Shown piece by piece: positions 46,119 to 55,308 of a DNA stretch of 64,000 bases. A model generated the notes under the pieces. That model had not been told where the DNA came from. It searched no databases and saw nothing but the letters and a program-made list of their open reading frames with translations. The first letter of the stretch is position 1, and each line of letters starts with the position of its first letter. This DNA is from Thermophagus sp052400625 (GTDB lineage: Bacteria; Bacteroidota; Bacteroidia; Bacteroidales; Marinilabiliaceae): assembly GCA_052400625.1 (NCBI GenBank), contig JBQTGH010000002.1, one strand, 5' to 3'. The position numbers were made by a program, and so were the translations under genes.

Positions 46119-47513
46119 ATGTTCTCAAAAAATGTTTACACAAACCGTCGTAACCAACTCAAAAAACTTGTAAAAACCGGGCTCATTCTTATTCCCGGAA
46201 ATGACGATGCCCCGATGAATTATCCGGACAACACCTATCATTTCAGGCAAGACAGCACCTTTCTTTATTTCTTTGGAATCGACTTGCAAGGCTTGGCCGG
46301 GATCATCGACATTGATAATGATCGTGAGATCATCTTTGGGGATGACTACACCATTGATGACATTATCTGGATGGGGCCTCAACCCACATTGAATGAACAG
46401 GCCTCCAAGGTAGGAGTTTCCGAAACACGCCCGGCCAAAGATCTTTCAAACGTAATAAGTGAGGCCTTAAAGCAAAAAAGAACCATTCATTTCACCCCTC
46501 CCTACAGATACAGAAATATCCTAAAGCTGGCTGATCTTCTTAATATTCACCATAAGGATGTAAAAAATCATGCATCTCTGGCATTGACCAAAGCATGTAT
46601 AAAATTACGCAGCACCAAAGAACCGTGCGAAATTGAAGAAATGGAACGCCACATGTCTATAGCATGGGAAATGCACACAACCGCTATGAAAATGGCACAA
46701 CCCGGCATCAGCGAACAGAAAATAACAGGCGTCCTGGAAGGTATTTCCATGTCAGGAGGTGGAATCATTTCGTTTCCCGTCATCTGTTCTGTTCGGGGCG
46801 AAACTTTGCACAACCATTATCATGGCAATATTCTGAAAAAGGGAGACCTGCTTTTAGTTGATGCTGGCAGTGAATCACCGCTGCATTACGCTACCGATCA
46901 TACCCGCACAACCCCTGTATCAGGCCAATTCACCGATTTACAGAAACAAATTTATCAGATCGTGCTGGATGCCAACGACCGGGTGCGGGAAGCAACTAAA
47001 CCGGGCGTTCCATACCTGGATGTTCATCTTCTGGCCTGCAAAGTAATTGCCTCCGGCCTTAAAGAAATGGGATTAATGAAAGGGGATGTCGGTCAGGCGG
47101 TAGCGGAAGGAGCTCACGCCCTGTTTATGCCCCATGGCATTGGGCACATGATTGGTCTTGACGTCCATGACATGGAAGATTATGACGACACACTGGTTGG
47201 CTATGATGAAGAAATCAAACGCTCAACGCAGTTTGGACTTTCGGCCTTACGAATGGGGCGTCGTCTGAAACCCGGTTTTACCATTACCAATGAGCCGGGA
47301 ATCTATTTCATTCCGGCTCTCATTGACAAATGGAAGGCCGATAAAAAATTCACTCAATACATCAACTACGATAAAGTGGAAGCCATGAAAGGGTTTGGTG
47401 GCATTCGTCTCGAAGATGACATTCTGGTAACAGATACGGGCGCCCGTATATTGGGCCAACGCATTCCTATAACCGTGGAAGAGGTAGAACAAATCACCGG
47501 CACAGGTGTTTAA
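46119..47513 (+). CDS. pepP: Xaa-Pro aminopeptidase (M24B family)
   Basis: The 464-residue cytoplasmic metallopeptidase has an N-terminal creatinase-like domain (1-170; FLYFFGIDLQGLAGIIDID) and a pita-bread catalytic domain. Metal ligands appear in order: LLVDAGSE (Asp), YATDHTRT (Asp), MPHGIGHMIGLDVHD (His), TNEPGIYF (Glu) and IRLEDDI (Glu). It removes an N-terminal residue preceding proline. The domain order matches aminopeptidase P. It stands alone between the kinase and a small GNAT gene and is probably a housekeeping enzyme of peptide turnover. Confidence 0.94.
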   Translation: MFSKNVYTNRRNQLKKLVKTGLILIPGNDDAPMNYPDNTYHFRQDSTFLYFFGIDLQGLAGIIDIDNDREIIFGDDYTIDDIIWMGPQPTLNEQASKVGVSETRPAKDLSNVISEALKQKRTIHFTPPYRYRNILKLADLLNIHHKDVKNHASLALTKACIKLRSTKEPCEIEEMERHMSIAWEMHTTAMKMAQPGISEQKITGVLEGISMSGGGIISFPVICSVRGETLHNHYHGNILKKGDLLLVDAGSESPLHYATDHTRTTPVSGQFTDLQKQIYQIVLDANDRVREATKPGVPYLDVHLLACKVIASGLKEMGLMKGDVGQAVAEGAHALFMPHGIGHMIGLDVHDMEDYDDTLVGYDEEIKRSTQFGLSALRMGRRLKPGFTITNEPGIYFIPALIDKWKADKKFTQYINYDKVEAMKGFGGIRLEDDILVTDTGARILGQRIPITVEEVEQITGTGV

Positions 47514-47530
47514 AAAATAAACACCTTTCT

Positions 47531-47824
47531 ATGGAAGACAAGAATAACATAGTCCTAAACAGAAAAGAAAAACGGTTTGAGTTATACGTAAAAGATCATA
47601 CAGCTACGCTCTATTACGAAGTTTACCAACCGTCTGTCTGGCTGCTGACCCATACCTTAGTTCCGGATCCGTTAAAAGGACAAGGTATCGGTTCCCGTCT
47701 CGTGAAGCAGGTTTTAACTTATTGTCAGGAGAATCAAATACGCATTATTCCTGAATGTTCTTTCGTAGTTGCCTACCTGCAAAAACACCCTCAATGGAAA
47801 TCCCTTTTGTTTGAGCAGGAATAA
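47531..47824 (+). CDS. small GNAT-like N-acetyltransferase (YjdJ type)
   Basis: This 97-residue protein contains the short GNAT core of the YjdJ/YidJ type: LVPDPLKGQGIGSRLVKQVL (the acetyl-CoA loop, about 42-61), then an IIPECSFVVAYLQKHPQW block that positions the substrate. It would acetylate a small molecule or protein. It starts 18 bases after the aminopeptidase stop and is likely co-transcribed. The family lacks well-established substrates. Confidence 0.85.
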   Translation: MEDKNNIVLNRKEKRFELYVKDHTATLYYEVYQPSVWLLTHTLVPDPLKGQGIGSRLVKQVLTYCQENQIRIIPECSFVVAYLQKHPQWKSLLFEQE

Positions 47825-48028
47825 GATATGGTGAACATCTATGTTGCCCGGCAAACAATTTAACCTTCCATCTGTTTAACCAGTTCAGGTTCGTACTAAA
47901 ACATTCATCAGGGAACAAAAAATCTAAACCCGGAGAACGCAATCATTTGATTTGGCATTTAATCCGGAACATATTACAGGAAATTTAAATCCTTGATGAG
48001 TATTTTTTGCACTTAACAAAAAACAAAC

Positions 48029-48658
48029 ATGGAATATTTAAAAAAACTTCAATGGCGATATGCCACCAAGCATTTTGACAAAAACCGCAAACTGAATTCC
48101 ACCCAGGTGGAAGAACTTTTACAGGCCGCCAACCTTGCCCCCACGTCATATGGCCTTCAACCTTTTGCCATTGCCTTGATTGAAAATGAACAAATCAAGG
48201 AAAAACTGAGTCTGGCCGCTTACAACCAGCCACAAGTAACGGAAGCCTCACATCTCTTTATTTTTTCTGCCCGGACCAATGTGACCAATAGCGATGTTGA
48301 AGAATTTGTGGAACGGGTTGCCAAAACCCGTAACATCCCCACTGAATCTTTGGCAGAGTATGACAAAGTCATGAAAGGATCGATTAATAACTTGACTAAA
48401 GAACAACAATTCCAATGGGCTGCCCGACAAGCCTACATTTCTCTGGGGATGTTACTCTCCGCGGCAGCCCTTCAGGGTATCGATGCTTGTCCGATGGAAG
48501 GCTTTAATAAAGATCAGTTCGACGAAATTCTCGGTCTTAAAGAAAAAGGGTTCTCATCGGTAGTCATGGCCGCCGCAGGTTATCGCTCTCCGGAAGATGA
48601 GTATCAGAACTATAAAAAAGTTAGAAAGAGCATTGATGAACTGGTCATCAAATATTGA
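48029..48658 (+). CDS. NAD(P)H nitroreductase family protein (NfsB-like)
   Basis: The 209-residue FMN-dependent oxidoreductase has the nitroreductase fold. The N-terminal KLQWRYATKHFDKNRKLNST region and LLQAANLAPTSYGLQPF (about 30-46) bind FMN, and the C-terminal segment ACPMEGFNKDQFDEIL (about 155-170) matches NfsB-type enzymes. It reduces quinones or nitro-compounds with NAD(P)H as a dimer. The gene stands alone, followed by a strong hairpin terminator. Confidence 0.9.
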   Translation: MEYLKKLQWRYATKHFDKNRKLNSTQVEELLQAANLAPTSYGLQPFAIALIENEQIKEKLSLAAYNQPQVTEASHLFIFSARTNVTNSDVEEFVERVAKTRNIPTESLAEYDKVMKGSINNLTKEQQFQWAARQAYISLGMLLSAAALQGIDACPMEGFNKDQFDEILGLKEKGFSSVVMAAAGYRSPEDEYQNYKKVRKSIDELVIKY

Positions 48659-48702
48659 TCCTTTTCATTAGAATTTTGATTTGAGGTTTTGTTTATTTTT
48701 CT

Positions 48703-48748
48703 AAAAGCTGACAGGCGTGCCATCAAATGGTACTTTTGTCGGCTTTTT
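48703..48748 (+). terminator. rho-independent-type terminator after the nitroreductase gene
   Basis: AAAAGCTGACA (48703-48713) pairs with TGTCGGCTTTTT (48737-48748) with one G-U or mismatch, and an inner stem GTGCCAT/ATGGTAC closes a CAA loop. The stem ends in a T run. It begins 44 bases after the stop codon. Confidence 0.7.
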
Positions 48749-48798
48749 ACTTTTTACGATATATCAAAGAGACACAAAGTGTTGCATGTATAAATAAA

Positions 48799-48963
48799 CC
48801 CGAATAATGCATTAGAATTTCGTCGTGAGAATTAAAAGTGCAATCAATCAAGAACTTGATGAAATGAGGCATAGCACCGCTATGGTGAATGGAAACAAGT
48901 TAGCTTGCGACTTGATTGGCTGCAATTTTAATTCGTAATAGATTTTCTAATGCATTTTTCGGG
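48799..48963. repeat. 165-bp palindromic MITE-like element
   Basis: The terminal arms CCCGAATAATGCATTAGAA (48799-48817) and, reversed, CCCGAAAAATGCATTAGAA (48963-48945) match at 18 of 19 positions. Nested inside are GAATTAAAAGTGCAATCAATCAAG-type arms (48828-48852) matching CTTGATTGGCTGCAATTTTAATTC (48911-48934) with few mismatches, and a central CATAGC-ACC-GCTATG hairpin (48870-48884). It codes for nothing. It looks like a folded, non-autonomous mobile repeat or a REP-type double hairpin. Confidence 0.75.
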
Positions 48964-48975
48964 ATAAAATAAGGA

Positions 48976-49001
48976 TCCCTTTCTTTTCTTAGCAAAAGGG
49001 A
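48976..49001 (-). terminator. possible terminator of the MATE gene
   Basis: TCCCTTT (48976-48982) and AAAGGGA (48995-49001) form a 7-bp stem with a 12-nt loop, followed on the minus strand by the T-rich TCCTTATTTTATC. It lies 35 bases past the MATE stop codon. The short stem makes it a moderate call. Confidence 0.4.
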
Positions 49002-49035
49002 ACGACAAACAGGTAAAAATCCAACACCTGTATAT

Positions 49036-50403
49036 TCACCTATGGGATAATGTCCCCGAAACATTTTTTAGCCGCTTCCATTCCTGAACAAGAAAAAGGG
49101 CCGTAATGATTGAAGCGACGACATCGGCAATAGGACCGGAGATCCAGACTCCTGTGAGACCAAGCACTTTAGGCAGTATTATCAGCAGAGGGATCAAAAC
49201 AATGACCTGACGTAATAATGACAAAAATATAGCTTTACCGGCCTTTCCTACCGATTGAAAATAGTTGCCGGCCACCACCTGGAAGCCAATTACCGGAAGG
49301 GCCATCAGGTAGTACCGTAAGCCTTCCTTTCCATATTTCATAATTTCCGGACTGTCTGCAACAAAAAGGCTTATCACCGGCCTGGGGAAAAGCTCAATCA
49401 ACCCCCAGGCTCCCAACGAAATAACCGTTGCAATAAAAATACTAGTTTTCAGAGTTTGCTTGACACGATCAAAATTACGGGCACCATAATTATACCCAAT
49501 AATCGGTTGCGACGCCATATTGAGAGCTACGATACTCATGATAATGATTACGGCCACACTCATGATAATTCCCATGGCGCCTACGGCTAAATCACTCCCG
49601 TATTTTATCAGGTTAATATTAAACAAGGCCTGAACAACGCTATTGGCAATTTGCATGGCAAAAGGGGCCAGTCCAACCGAAACAATAGCCAGTACAATCT
49701 TTTTATCCAATCCCAGATATTTCCACTCCAGTTTCACAACACTCCTCTTGCTTCGAAAATGAATAAAAACCCATACCGACAAACAAGCCATGGATATAAT
49801 GGTAGCAAGAGCAGCCCCTCCAACGCCCATATTAAAATGAATTATAAACAATGCATCCAATGGAATATTGATCCCTGCACTGATCAGCATGCTGATCATG
49901 GCAAGTTGCGCATTTCCTTCTGCACGAATCAAAGCATTAACCGAAAATCCAATTTCATGCAATACCACACCCCATAAAATATAATTGAGGTAATCATTGG
50001 CATAATTCATAGTTACGTCGGTAGCACCAAAAAGCCGAAGCATTGGATCTTTTATGGCAAACCCCAAAAAAGTAACCGTCCCTGAAACCAAAACCACCAA
50101 AACAACGGTATTTCCGACCACTTTACTGGCTTGTTCGAAATCCTTCCGCCCCAAATTAAGTGACAAGCGAACACTTCCGCCACTCCCTATCAGCATCCCA
50201 AATGCCATCATAATAACCATTACCGGGAAAACTGCCGTTACTCCACTCAGCGCTTCAGGACCAACAAACTGGCCGATAAAGATCCGGTCAATTATATTAT
50301 ATAAAGAATTGGCCATCACTCCAATAAAGGCAGGCCAGAAATATCGCCACATTAAAGAACCAACTGGATGATGTTCCAGTTCATGAAGTTTTTTTTCTTG
50401 CAT
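49036..50403 (-). CDS. MATE-family multidrug/organic-cation exporter (MepA/DinF type)
   Basis: The 455-residue inner-membrane protein has 12 predicted helices. The N-terminal FWPAFIGVMANSLYNIIDRI and its repeat after residue 230 show the duplicated MATE domain, with AVFPVMVIMMAFGMLIGSGG typical of MepA-like members. It exports cations or drugs by Na+ or H+ antiport. It is separated from the polysaccharide cluster by 92 bases in the same orientation. A role as the capsule flippase is not excluded, since MATE and Wzx share a superfamily, but its motifs fit drug exporters better. Confidence 0.9.
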   Translation of the reverse strand: MQEKKLHELEHHPVGSLMWRYFWPAFIGVMANSLYNIIDRIFIGQFVGPEALSGVTAVFPVMVIMMAFGMLIGSGGSVRLSLNLGRKDFEQASKVVGNTVVLVVLVSGTVTFLGFAIKDPMLRLFGATDVTMNYANDYLNYILWGVVLHEIGFSVNALIRAEGNAQLAMISMLISAGINIPLDALFIIHFNMGVGGAALATIISMACLSVWVFIHFRSKRSVVKLEWKYLGLDKKIVLAIVSVGLAPFAMQIANSVVQALFNINLIKYGSDLAVGAMGIIMSVAVIIIMSIVALNMASQPIIGYNYGARNFDRVKQTLKTSIFIATVISLGAWGLIELFPRPVISLFVADSPEIMKYGKEGLRYYLMALPVIGFQVVAGNYFQSVGKAGKAIFLSLLRQVIVLIPLLIILPKVLGLTGVWISGPIADVVASIITALFLVQEWKRLKNVSGTLSHR

Positions 50404-50495
50404 TCTTATTCTCCATGCTAAAATTTGATTTGCAAAGATGCCTTATTATTGTCGCTTTTTTTTCCAAAAACGCGTTAAGAAAACATAAAGACGAC

Positions 50496-51698
50496 CTAAC
50501 CGTTCATCAGATCGTCAAACCACATAAGAAATCGATCCAACGTGTGATCATTCAGCACCTTTTCTCTGGCATTCTTCCCTAGTTTTTTTCGCAAAGAACC
50601 ATCAGATAATAAATTTAAAATCTGTTGTGCCACGGCGACTGGCTTTGCATCGATCAGAAATCCTTCCTTCTCCGTCACCAACGTCCTGGTATCTCCCACA
50701 TCAGTCACCACCACTGCATTTTCGCAAGCCATCGCTTCGATCAATGATTGACTGGGATAGTTCTCATCCCGTTGCAGAGATACAAACACGGACGACTCTC
50801 TAAGTATTTTCCAGGGATTGGGATGAAGACCTGTAAATATTACATTCTTCAAATTATGACGCAAGGCAAATTGCTGCATAACACCCAACATACTTCCCGT
50901 ACCCATTACATAAAAAGAAGCCTCCAAATCGGGTTTAGTTTGCTCTATCCATTGGACTGCCTCCATGAATACCATTGGATTCTTAATGGGTTCCAGTCGC
51001 CCAAGAAATACTACCCATGGTTTTTTGGGAAAGACGGGATAATAATTTGTGTAATCGATAAAACTGTTGGGGGTAACTACACATGTCGCCTTTAGCTTTT
51101 TCCCCATTCTCCCGAGATAATCTTTCTTTAGGGATGGCGACAAGAAATCCAACATATTGGCATATTGCAACACATGGTACTGGCTGTCGAAAAATTTTGT
51201 CAAACGAGTTTCCGTATTCAAAAAGCCGCTACCATTTACGCTATAAATAAGTCTTACGCTCAAAAGACGGCACCACATCCATGTCCATATTCCGCCTTGC
51301 CAAACCCCGTATAGCAGTCTAATCTTCTTTTTCCAGAGAACACCTACAAAAAAAAATGAAAAACGTAACCACAAGAAGAGGGTCTTCATAAAATACTTCC
51401 ATCTGCCAAGAAAAACTCGTACTTTACTTTTCTTTCTGCCCTCTCGTCTCAAATTCTGAGCCCTTTTCGCATGGGAAAGAGCACCTACGCCATCCCTAAA
51501 AAGAATGATTCGCTCATTGGGCAAAAGAACAGAACTTTCCGTCAAGACGGCATAGAGGCGGGAGTTCATAATCAGGTAGTAGTTGAGCTCCTGCTGCATT
51601 AAACGATTAAAAAGAGTCGCATAACGTTTTTCGGCACCACCGTAGCGGCCCGAAAAATTCAAAACGCATAGTGCTTTATTGAATCTCTTCCCATCCAT
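50496..51698 (-). CDS. GT4-type glycosyltransferase of the polysaccharide cluster
   Basis: The 400-residue protein has the GT-B fold. The N-terminal domain begins ALCVLNFSGRYGGAEKRYAT, and the C-terminal GT4 region reads PWVVFLGRLEPIKNPMVFME (about 225-244), with FVSLQRDENYPSQSLIEAMA (about 301-320) holding the Glu that binds the nucleotide-sugar. It would add one sugar to the lipid-linked repeat unit at the cytoplasmic membrane. Donor and linkage cannot be told. It is the last gene of the cluster before the MATE gene. Confidence 0.88.
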   Translation of the reverse strand: MDGKRFNKALCVLNFSGRYGGAEKRYATLFNRLMQQELNYYLIMNSRLYAVLTESSVLLPNERIILFRDGVGALSHAKRAQNLRREGRKKSKVRVFLGRWKYFMKTLFLWLRFSFFFVGVLWKKKIRLLYGVWQGGIWTWMWCRLLSVRLIYSVNGSGFLNTETRLTKFFDSQYHVLQYANMLDFLSPSLKKDYLGRMGKKLKATCVVTPNSFIDYTNYYPVFPKKPWVVFLGRLEPIKNPMVFMEAVQWIEQTKPDLEASFYVMGTGSMLGVMQQFALRHNLKNVIFTGLHPNPWKILRESSVFVSLQRDENYPSQSLIEAMACENAVVVTDVGDTRTLVTEKEGFLIDAKPVAVAQQILNLLSDGSLRKKLGKNAREKVLNDHTLDRFLMWFDDLMNG

Positions 51699-51741
51699 AA
51701 TACCATATTACAACAGTTCCGACCGCCAATTCCGTTTTTTT

Positions 51742-52959
51742 TCAAAGCAAAGACACCAGCTTATCTGTCAGCCATGTTGCATTGTTTTGCCATGACAAGC
51801 GAGATTGGGCAAAGGAAGCGCATCTTTCTTTCACGTCCCGGTTTGCCCGATATTTCAAAATTCGTTTCTGCACCTCCAAGACGGTCTCGCTTTCTTTCCA
51901 TATTTCCCCAACCTTAAATTCCTCAACCAGTTTAACCAGTGAATGGACATGCTCCGTGATCAAAACAGGAACCCCACTGGCAAGGTATTCCGAAAACTTG
52001 GTAGGAAAAGCTTGATGATTCAGTGGCAAATCTTCACGAATGAGAAAAGCCATATCAGCCACCATTTGGTACTGATTAAGGGATTCTTGATTAAGATGAA
52101 ACATCCCCCACGCGGAAGGAGGTATTTGGCTCTTTTCCAATTCTTCTCTGAACTTCTCAGAAGGCTTGGGTAAATTGATCATAAACCATGCATCCGGACA
52201 TAACTTTAAAAAGTCGGCAAAAAAACGAACCATCTCCGGAACCATCTGGTAATATTTGTCCGTACCACTATATACCCACACAAACCGGTCCTCTAGTTCG
52301 AGTCCCTTCCTTTTTTGGGCAGCCTGTCGGGCATCATAATAGAAAAACCTGCCATCGTAAAAATTGAACTTGGGAATATGCCTCCTTCCTTTTGGAAGCC
52401 CCGGACAGTCCGTTGAAACCGTAAATACCAAATCGCACCGCCGCAAACAGAAGTTTCTGATCATCCGGTAAAAGATGACCCGCCACCGGGGGGCACCCTG
52501 CACGGCCATCTCATTGGAACGGTCGCCCCTCATGTCGTAGACCAACCGGTAATGAAAAAAAAGCTTTAGAAGGGCTCCGTAAAGCGTTCCCACATCATTA
52601 TACCCGTAAACAATGTAGGCCTTTGACAATCTCGATTTCAAATGCCATACATTGATAATAAACTGCAATAGCTGAGGGAGCAATTTACCGCGCCCCATCC
52701 TGCGTTGAAAGAAAAACGCACGACACGATTTATCCAGTCCCGAAGTTTGTAAAAAACCCACCCCATTCTGCACTTGTTGAGGCGTATTGCTTAAAGAAAC
52801 CAATTCAACCTCCAGATTCCTGCGCCTGAGCTCGGGAACCACAAAACCAAAGGTGGTCCGGAAATTTTGGGTTTGAACCTGAAAACCCGGTTCATTAGGT
52901 TTCTGAACAAAGGGGGCCGGCAAAAGAAAAAGAATGGTGCGTTTTTTAGACATTGGCAC
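51742..52959 (-). CDS. glycosyltransferase of the polysaccharide cluster
   Basis: This 405-residue GT-B-type protein opens with KKRTILFLLPAPFVQKPNEP. It has a central YVMVYDMRGDRSNE-like stretch (read as LVYDMRGDRSNEMAV) and a C-terminal donor-binding segment FPTKFSEYLASGVPVLITEH (about 324-343), the pattern of GT4 sugar transferases that share this PTK-x-xEYLA motif. It lies 6 bases downstream of the UDP-sugar dehydrogenase, so it is co-transcribed. The substrate may be one of the diacetamido uronic acids made by the adjacent genes. Confidence 0.85.
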   Translation of the reverse strand: MPMSKKRTILFLLPAPFVQKPNEPGFQVQTQNFRTTFGFVVPELRRRNLEVELVSLSNTPQQVQNGVGFLQTSGLDKSCRAFFFQRRMGRGKLLPQLLQFIINVWHLKSRLSKAYIVYGYNDVGTLYGALLKLFFHYRLVYDMRGDRSNEMAVQGAPRWRVIFYRMIRNFCLRRCDLVFTVSTDCPGLPKGRRHIPKFNFYDGRFFYYDARQAAQKRKGLELEDRFVWVYSGTDKYYQMVPEMVRFFADFLKLCPDAWFMINLPKPSEKFREELEKSQIPPSAWGMFHLNQESLNQYQMVADMAFLIREDLPLNHQAFPTKFSEYLASGVPVLITEHVHSLVKLVEEFKVGEIWKESETVLEVQKRILKYRANRDVKERCASFAQSRLSWQNNATWLTDKLVSLL

Positions 52960-52965
52960 TTGGTA

Positions 52966-54255
52966 TTACAAACTCCAGTAGGTCATCTCCTTGATCTTCC
53001 CCCGAAAGACACCTTTAACATCCACAAATAATGGATTTTCAACGGTGATGGATTTAAAATAAGACTCATCAAGCTTCATGTACTCATCATGGTTAACGGC
53101 TAAGATAACAGCATGATACTTTTTATCAATCTTATCCACCAGACCATAACCATACTCTTCCATAAGTTCTTCGGAAGAAGCATGAGGATCTGCAACGTCA
53201 ACATTTACACTAAATGATCTCAGTTCTTTATAGACATCTGCCACTTTTGAATTTCTAATGTCACTGACGTTTTCCTTAAAGGTAGCACCCATGATCAGCA
53301 CTCGCGAACCGTTAATTTTATGTCCTTTGGATATCAACTTTTTAACCACCTGTTTGGCAACATAGGGTCCCATAGCATCATTAATGAAGCGTCCGCCGGT
53401 AATAATTTTGGAATGATATCCCAGCTCGTTGGCTTTGTAGGTAAGGTAGTAAGGATCGACACCGATACAGTGACCGCCAACCAACCCCGGGAAGAACCGC
53501 AAGAAGTTCCATTTTGTGCCGGCTGCCTCAAGCACCTCATAAGTATTAATATTTAACCGGTTAAATATAAGCGACAGCTCATTCATCAAGGCAATGTTCA
53601 CATCGCGCTGGGTATTTTCGATAATTTTTGCTGCTTCGGCCACTTTTATGGAACTGGCTTTGAAAATACCTGCTTTAATGATTGATCCGTAAACTGCCGA
53701 AATGACTTCCAAAGCTTCCTCATCGCTACCCGACACGATCTTCAGAATTTTAGTCAACGTATGTTCTTTATCGCCGGGATTGATGCGCTCGGGAGAATAG
53801 CCAACTTTAAAATCTTTATTGAATTTGAGTCCCGACTCTTTCTCCAGCACCGGGATACAATCTTCTTCTGTACATCCCGGATAAACCGTCGATTCAAAGA
53901 CTACAAAATCCCCTTTTTTCAAAGCTTTACCAACCGTACGTGTTGCACTGAGCAAAGGATTCAGGTCGGGAAGATTATGCTTATTGATAGGGGTTGGCAC
54001 CGCCACAACATGAAATTGAGCCTTCTTTAAATCTTCCGGGTTGCTTGTGAACTCGATATCACATCCTTCAAAAGCCGAAGCCTCCAATTCATTACTGGGA
54101 TCAATGTGATTTTTCATTTTCTCCACCCGGGAAGGTTTTATATCGAAACCAATAACTTTCATTTTCCGGGCAAATTCAAGCGCGATTGGCAGGCCGACAT
54201 ATCCAAGCCCGACAACGGATAGCATTGCCTCTTTATTTTTTAATTTCTGAAACAT
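52966..54255 (-). CDS. wbpA: UDP-N-acetyl-hexosamine 6-dehydrogenase (WbpA/WbpO type)
   Basis: The 429-residue enzyme has an NAD-binding Rossmann domain (VVGLGYVGLPIALEFA, about 14-29), a central helical linker and the catalytic Cys263 in GLVGGHCIGVDPYYL. It oxidises C6 of a UDP-N-acetylhexosamine in two steps to the uronic acid. The three genes upstream match WbpB, WbpD and WbpE, so UDP-GlcNAc is the likely substrate (WbpA role). The sequence alone does not exclude UDP-GalNAc (WbpO/TviB). Confidence 0.9.
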   Translation of the reverse strand: MFQKLKNKEAMLSVVGLGYVGLPIALEFARKMKVIGFDIKPSRVEKMKNHIDPSNELEASAFEGCDIEFTSNPEDLKKAQFHVVAVPTPINKHNLPDLNPLLSATRTVGKALKKGDFVVFESTVYPGCTEEDCIPVLEKESGLKFNKDFKVGYSPERINPGDKEHTLTKILKIVSGSDEEALEVISAVYGSIIKAGIFKASSIKVAEAAKIIENTQRDVNIALMNELSLIFNRLNINTYEVLEAAGTKWNFLRFFPGLVGGHCIGVDPYYLTYKANELGYHSKIITGGRFINDAMGPYVAKQVVKKLISKGHKINGSRVLIMGATFKENVSDIRNSKVADVYKELRSFSVNVDVADPHASSEELMEEYGYGLVDKIDKKYHAVILAVNHDEYMKLDESYFKSITVENPLFVDVKGVFRGKIKEMTYWSL

Positions 54256-54284
54256 TTTGTTTAGGTTTTAATTAGGTAATTGAA

Positions 54285-55301
54285 CTATTTTTGCTGATAT
54301 ATTCGTTCTATGATATCCACCACTTTAAGCCCTTCCAGGGCATTGGTTTTAACATAGGTTTGATCTTTTAAAGTCTTCACCACATTGTCAATCACATATT
54401 GGTGATTCGCTGCCGATCCTTTATACGGTCCGTAGTCGTTGGGAGGATTGGCCGGTGCCAATTTGGGCATTTCATAATCTTTGACATGACATACAGTGAC
54501 TTCGTTCATATATTGCCCAGAAACTTTAATGGTCCCTTTTTCTCCAATAATGGTCATGGTACTTTCCAGGTTTCGATCCCATACAGCCGTCGAAAAATTC
54601 AGATTTCCCATCCCACCGTTCACAAACCGGAAAACAACAGAACCACTATCCTCAAAATCGGTGGAATGTTGATGGGCAAAATCGCCGAAGTCGGCCTGAA
54701 TGTCGGTTATATCTCCAAAAAGCCAGTAGAGAATGTCAATAAAGTGAGAAAATTGCGTAAATAAAGTCCCGCCATCCATTTCGGATGTCCCGTGCCAGCC
54801 ATTATTCAGATAATATCGATCGTCACGGTTCCAGAAGCAGTTAAGCTGAACAAAATGAATATTTCCCAGAACATTATTCTCCATCACCTCCTTAAGCCAT
54901 ACCGAGGGCGGAGAGTAACGGTTTTGCATTACCACAAACACATGGCGCGACACCTGCAAGGCTTTAAAGATAATCTTTTCGCCATCAGCTCTGGAAAGAG
55001 CCATGGGCTTTTCTACCACCACATGCTTTTTATAGCCGAGCGCTTCAATGGCTTGCGGGGCATGAAGCCCGTTGGGGGTGCAAATATTCACCACATGGCA
55101 CTCTTTGTTGTCTTTAAGCATTTCAGAGAAATCCCGGTAATAAGGAATATTGGGGTTTTCCCACCCGGTTTCTTCTGGGGCTCTGATATCACATACGGCA
55201 CACAACTCTGCTTCAGGATTATCTTCAATCATTTTGGCATGGCGTTTTCCGATATGTCCCAGGCCGACAATTGCAAATTTTACTGTTTCTTTTGTTGTCA
55301 T
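54285..55301 (-). CDS. wbpB: WbpB-like NAD-dependent oxidoreductase (Gfo/Idh/MocA family)
   Basis: The 338-residue protein has a Rossmann start KFAIVGLGHIGKRHAKMIED and the EKPMALSRADGEK motif (about 96-108), whose Lys is catalytic in the family, then a C-terminal alpha/beta domain. WbpB oxidises C3 of UDP-GlcNAcA to the 3-keto sugar, the substrate of the aminotransferase encoded two genes upstream. The gene is 8 bases downstream of the acetyltransferase gene and 29 bases upstream of the dehydrogenase gene. The neighbours make the assignment firm. Confidence 0.88.
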   Translation of the reverse strand: MTTKETVKFAIVGLGHIGKRHAKMIEDNPEAELCAVCDIRAPEETGWENPNIPYYRDFSEMLKDNKECHVVNICTPNGLHAPQAIEALGYKKHVVVEKPMALSRADGEKIIFKALQVSRHVFVVMQNRYSPPSVWLKEVMENNVLGNIHFVQLNCFWNRDDRYYLNNGWHGTSEMDGGTLFTQFSHFIDILYWLFGDITDIQADFGDFAHQHSTDFEDSGSVVFRFVNGGMGNLNFSTAVWDRNLESTMTIIGEKGTIKVSGQYMNEVTVCHVKDYEMPKLAPANPPNDYGPYKGSAANHQYVIDNVVKTLKDQTYVKTNALEGLKVVDIIERIYQQK

Positions 55302-55308
55302 TATGTTA

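Noticed and set aside
49036..50403. MATE protein considered as the Wzx flippase of the capsule cluster
   Set aside because: Its motifs fit MepA/DinF drug exporters and a gap separates it from the cluster; the assignment stays open but is not supported.
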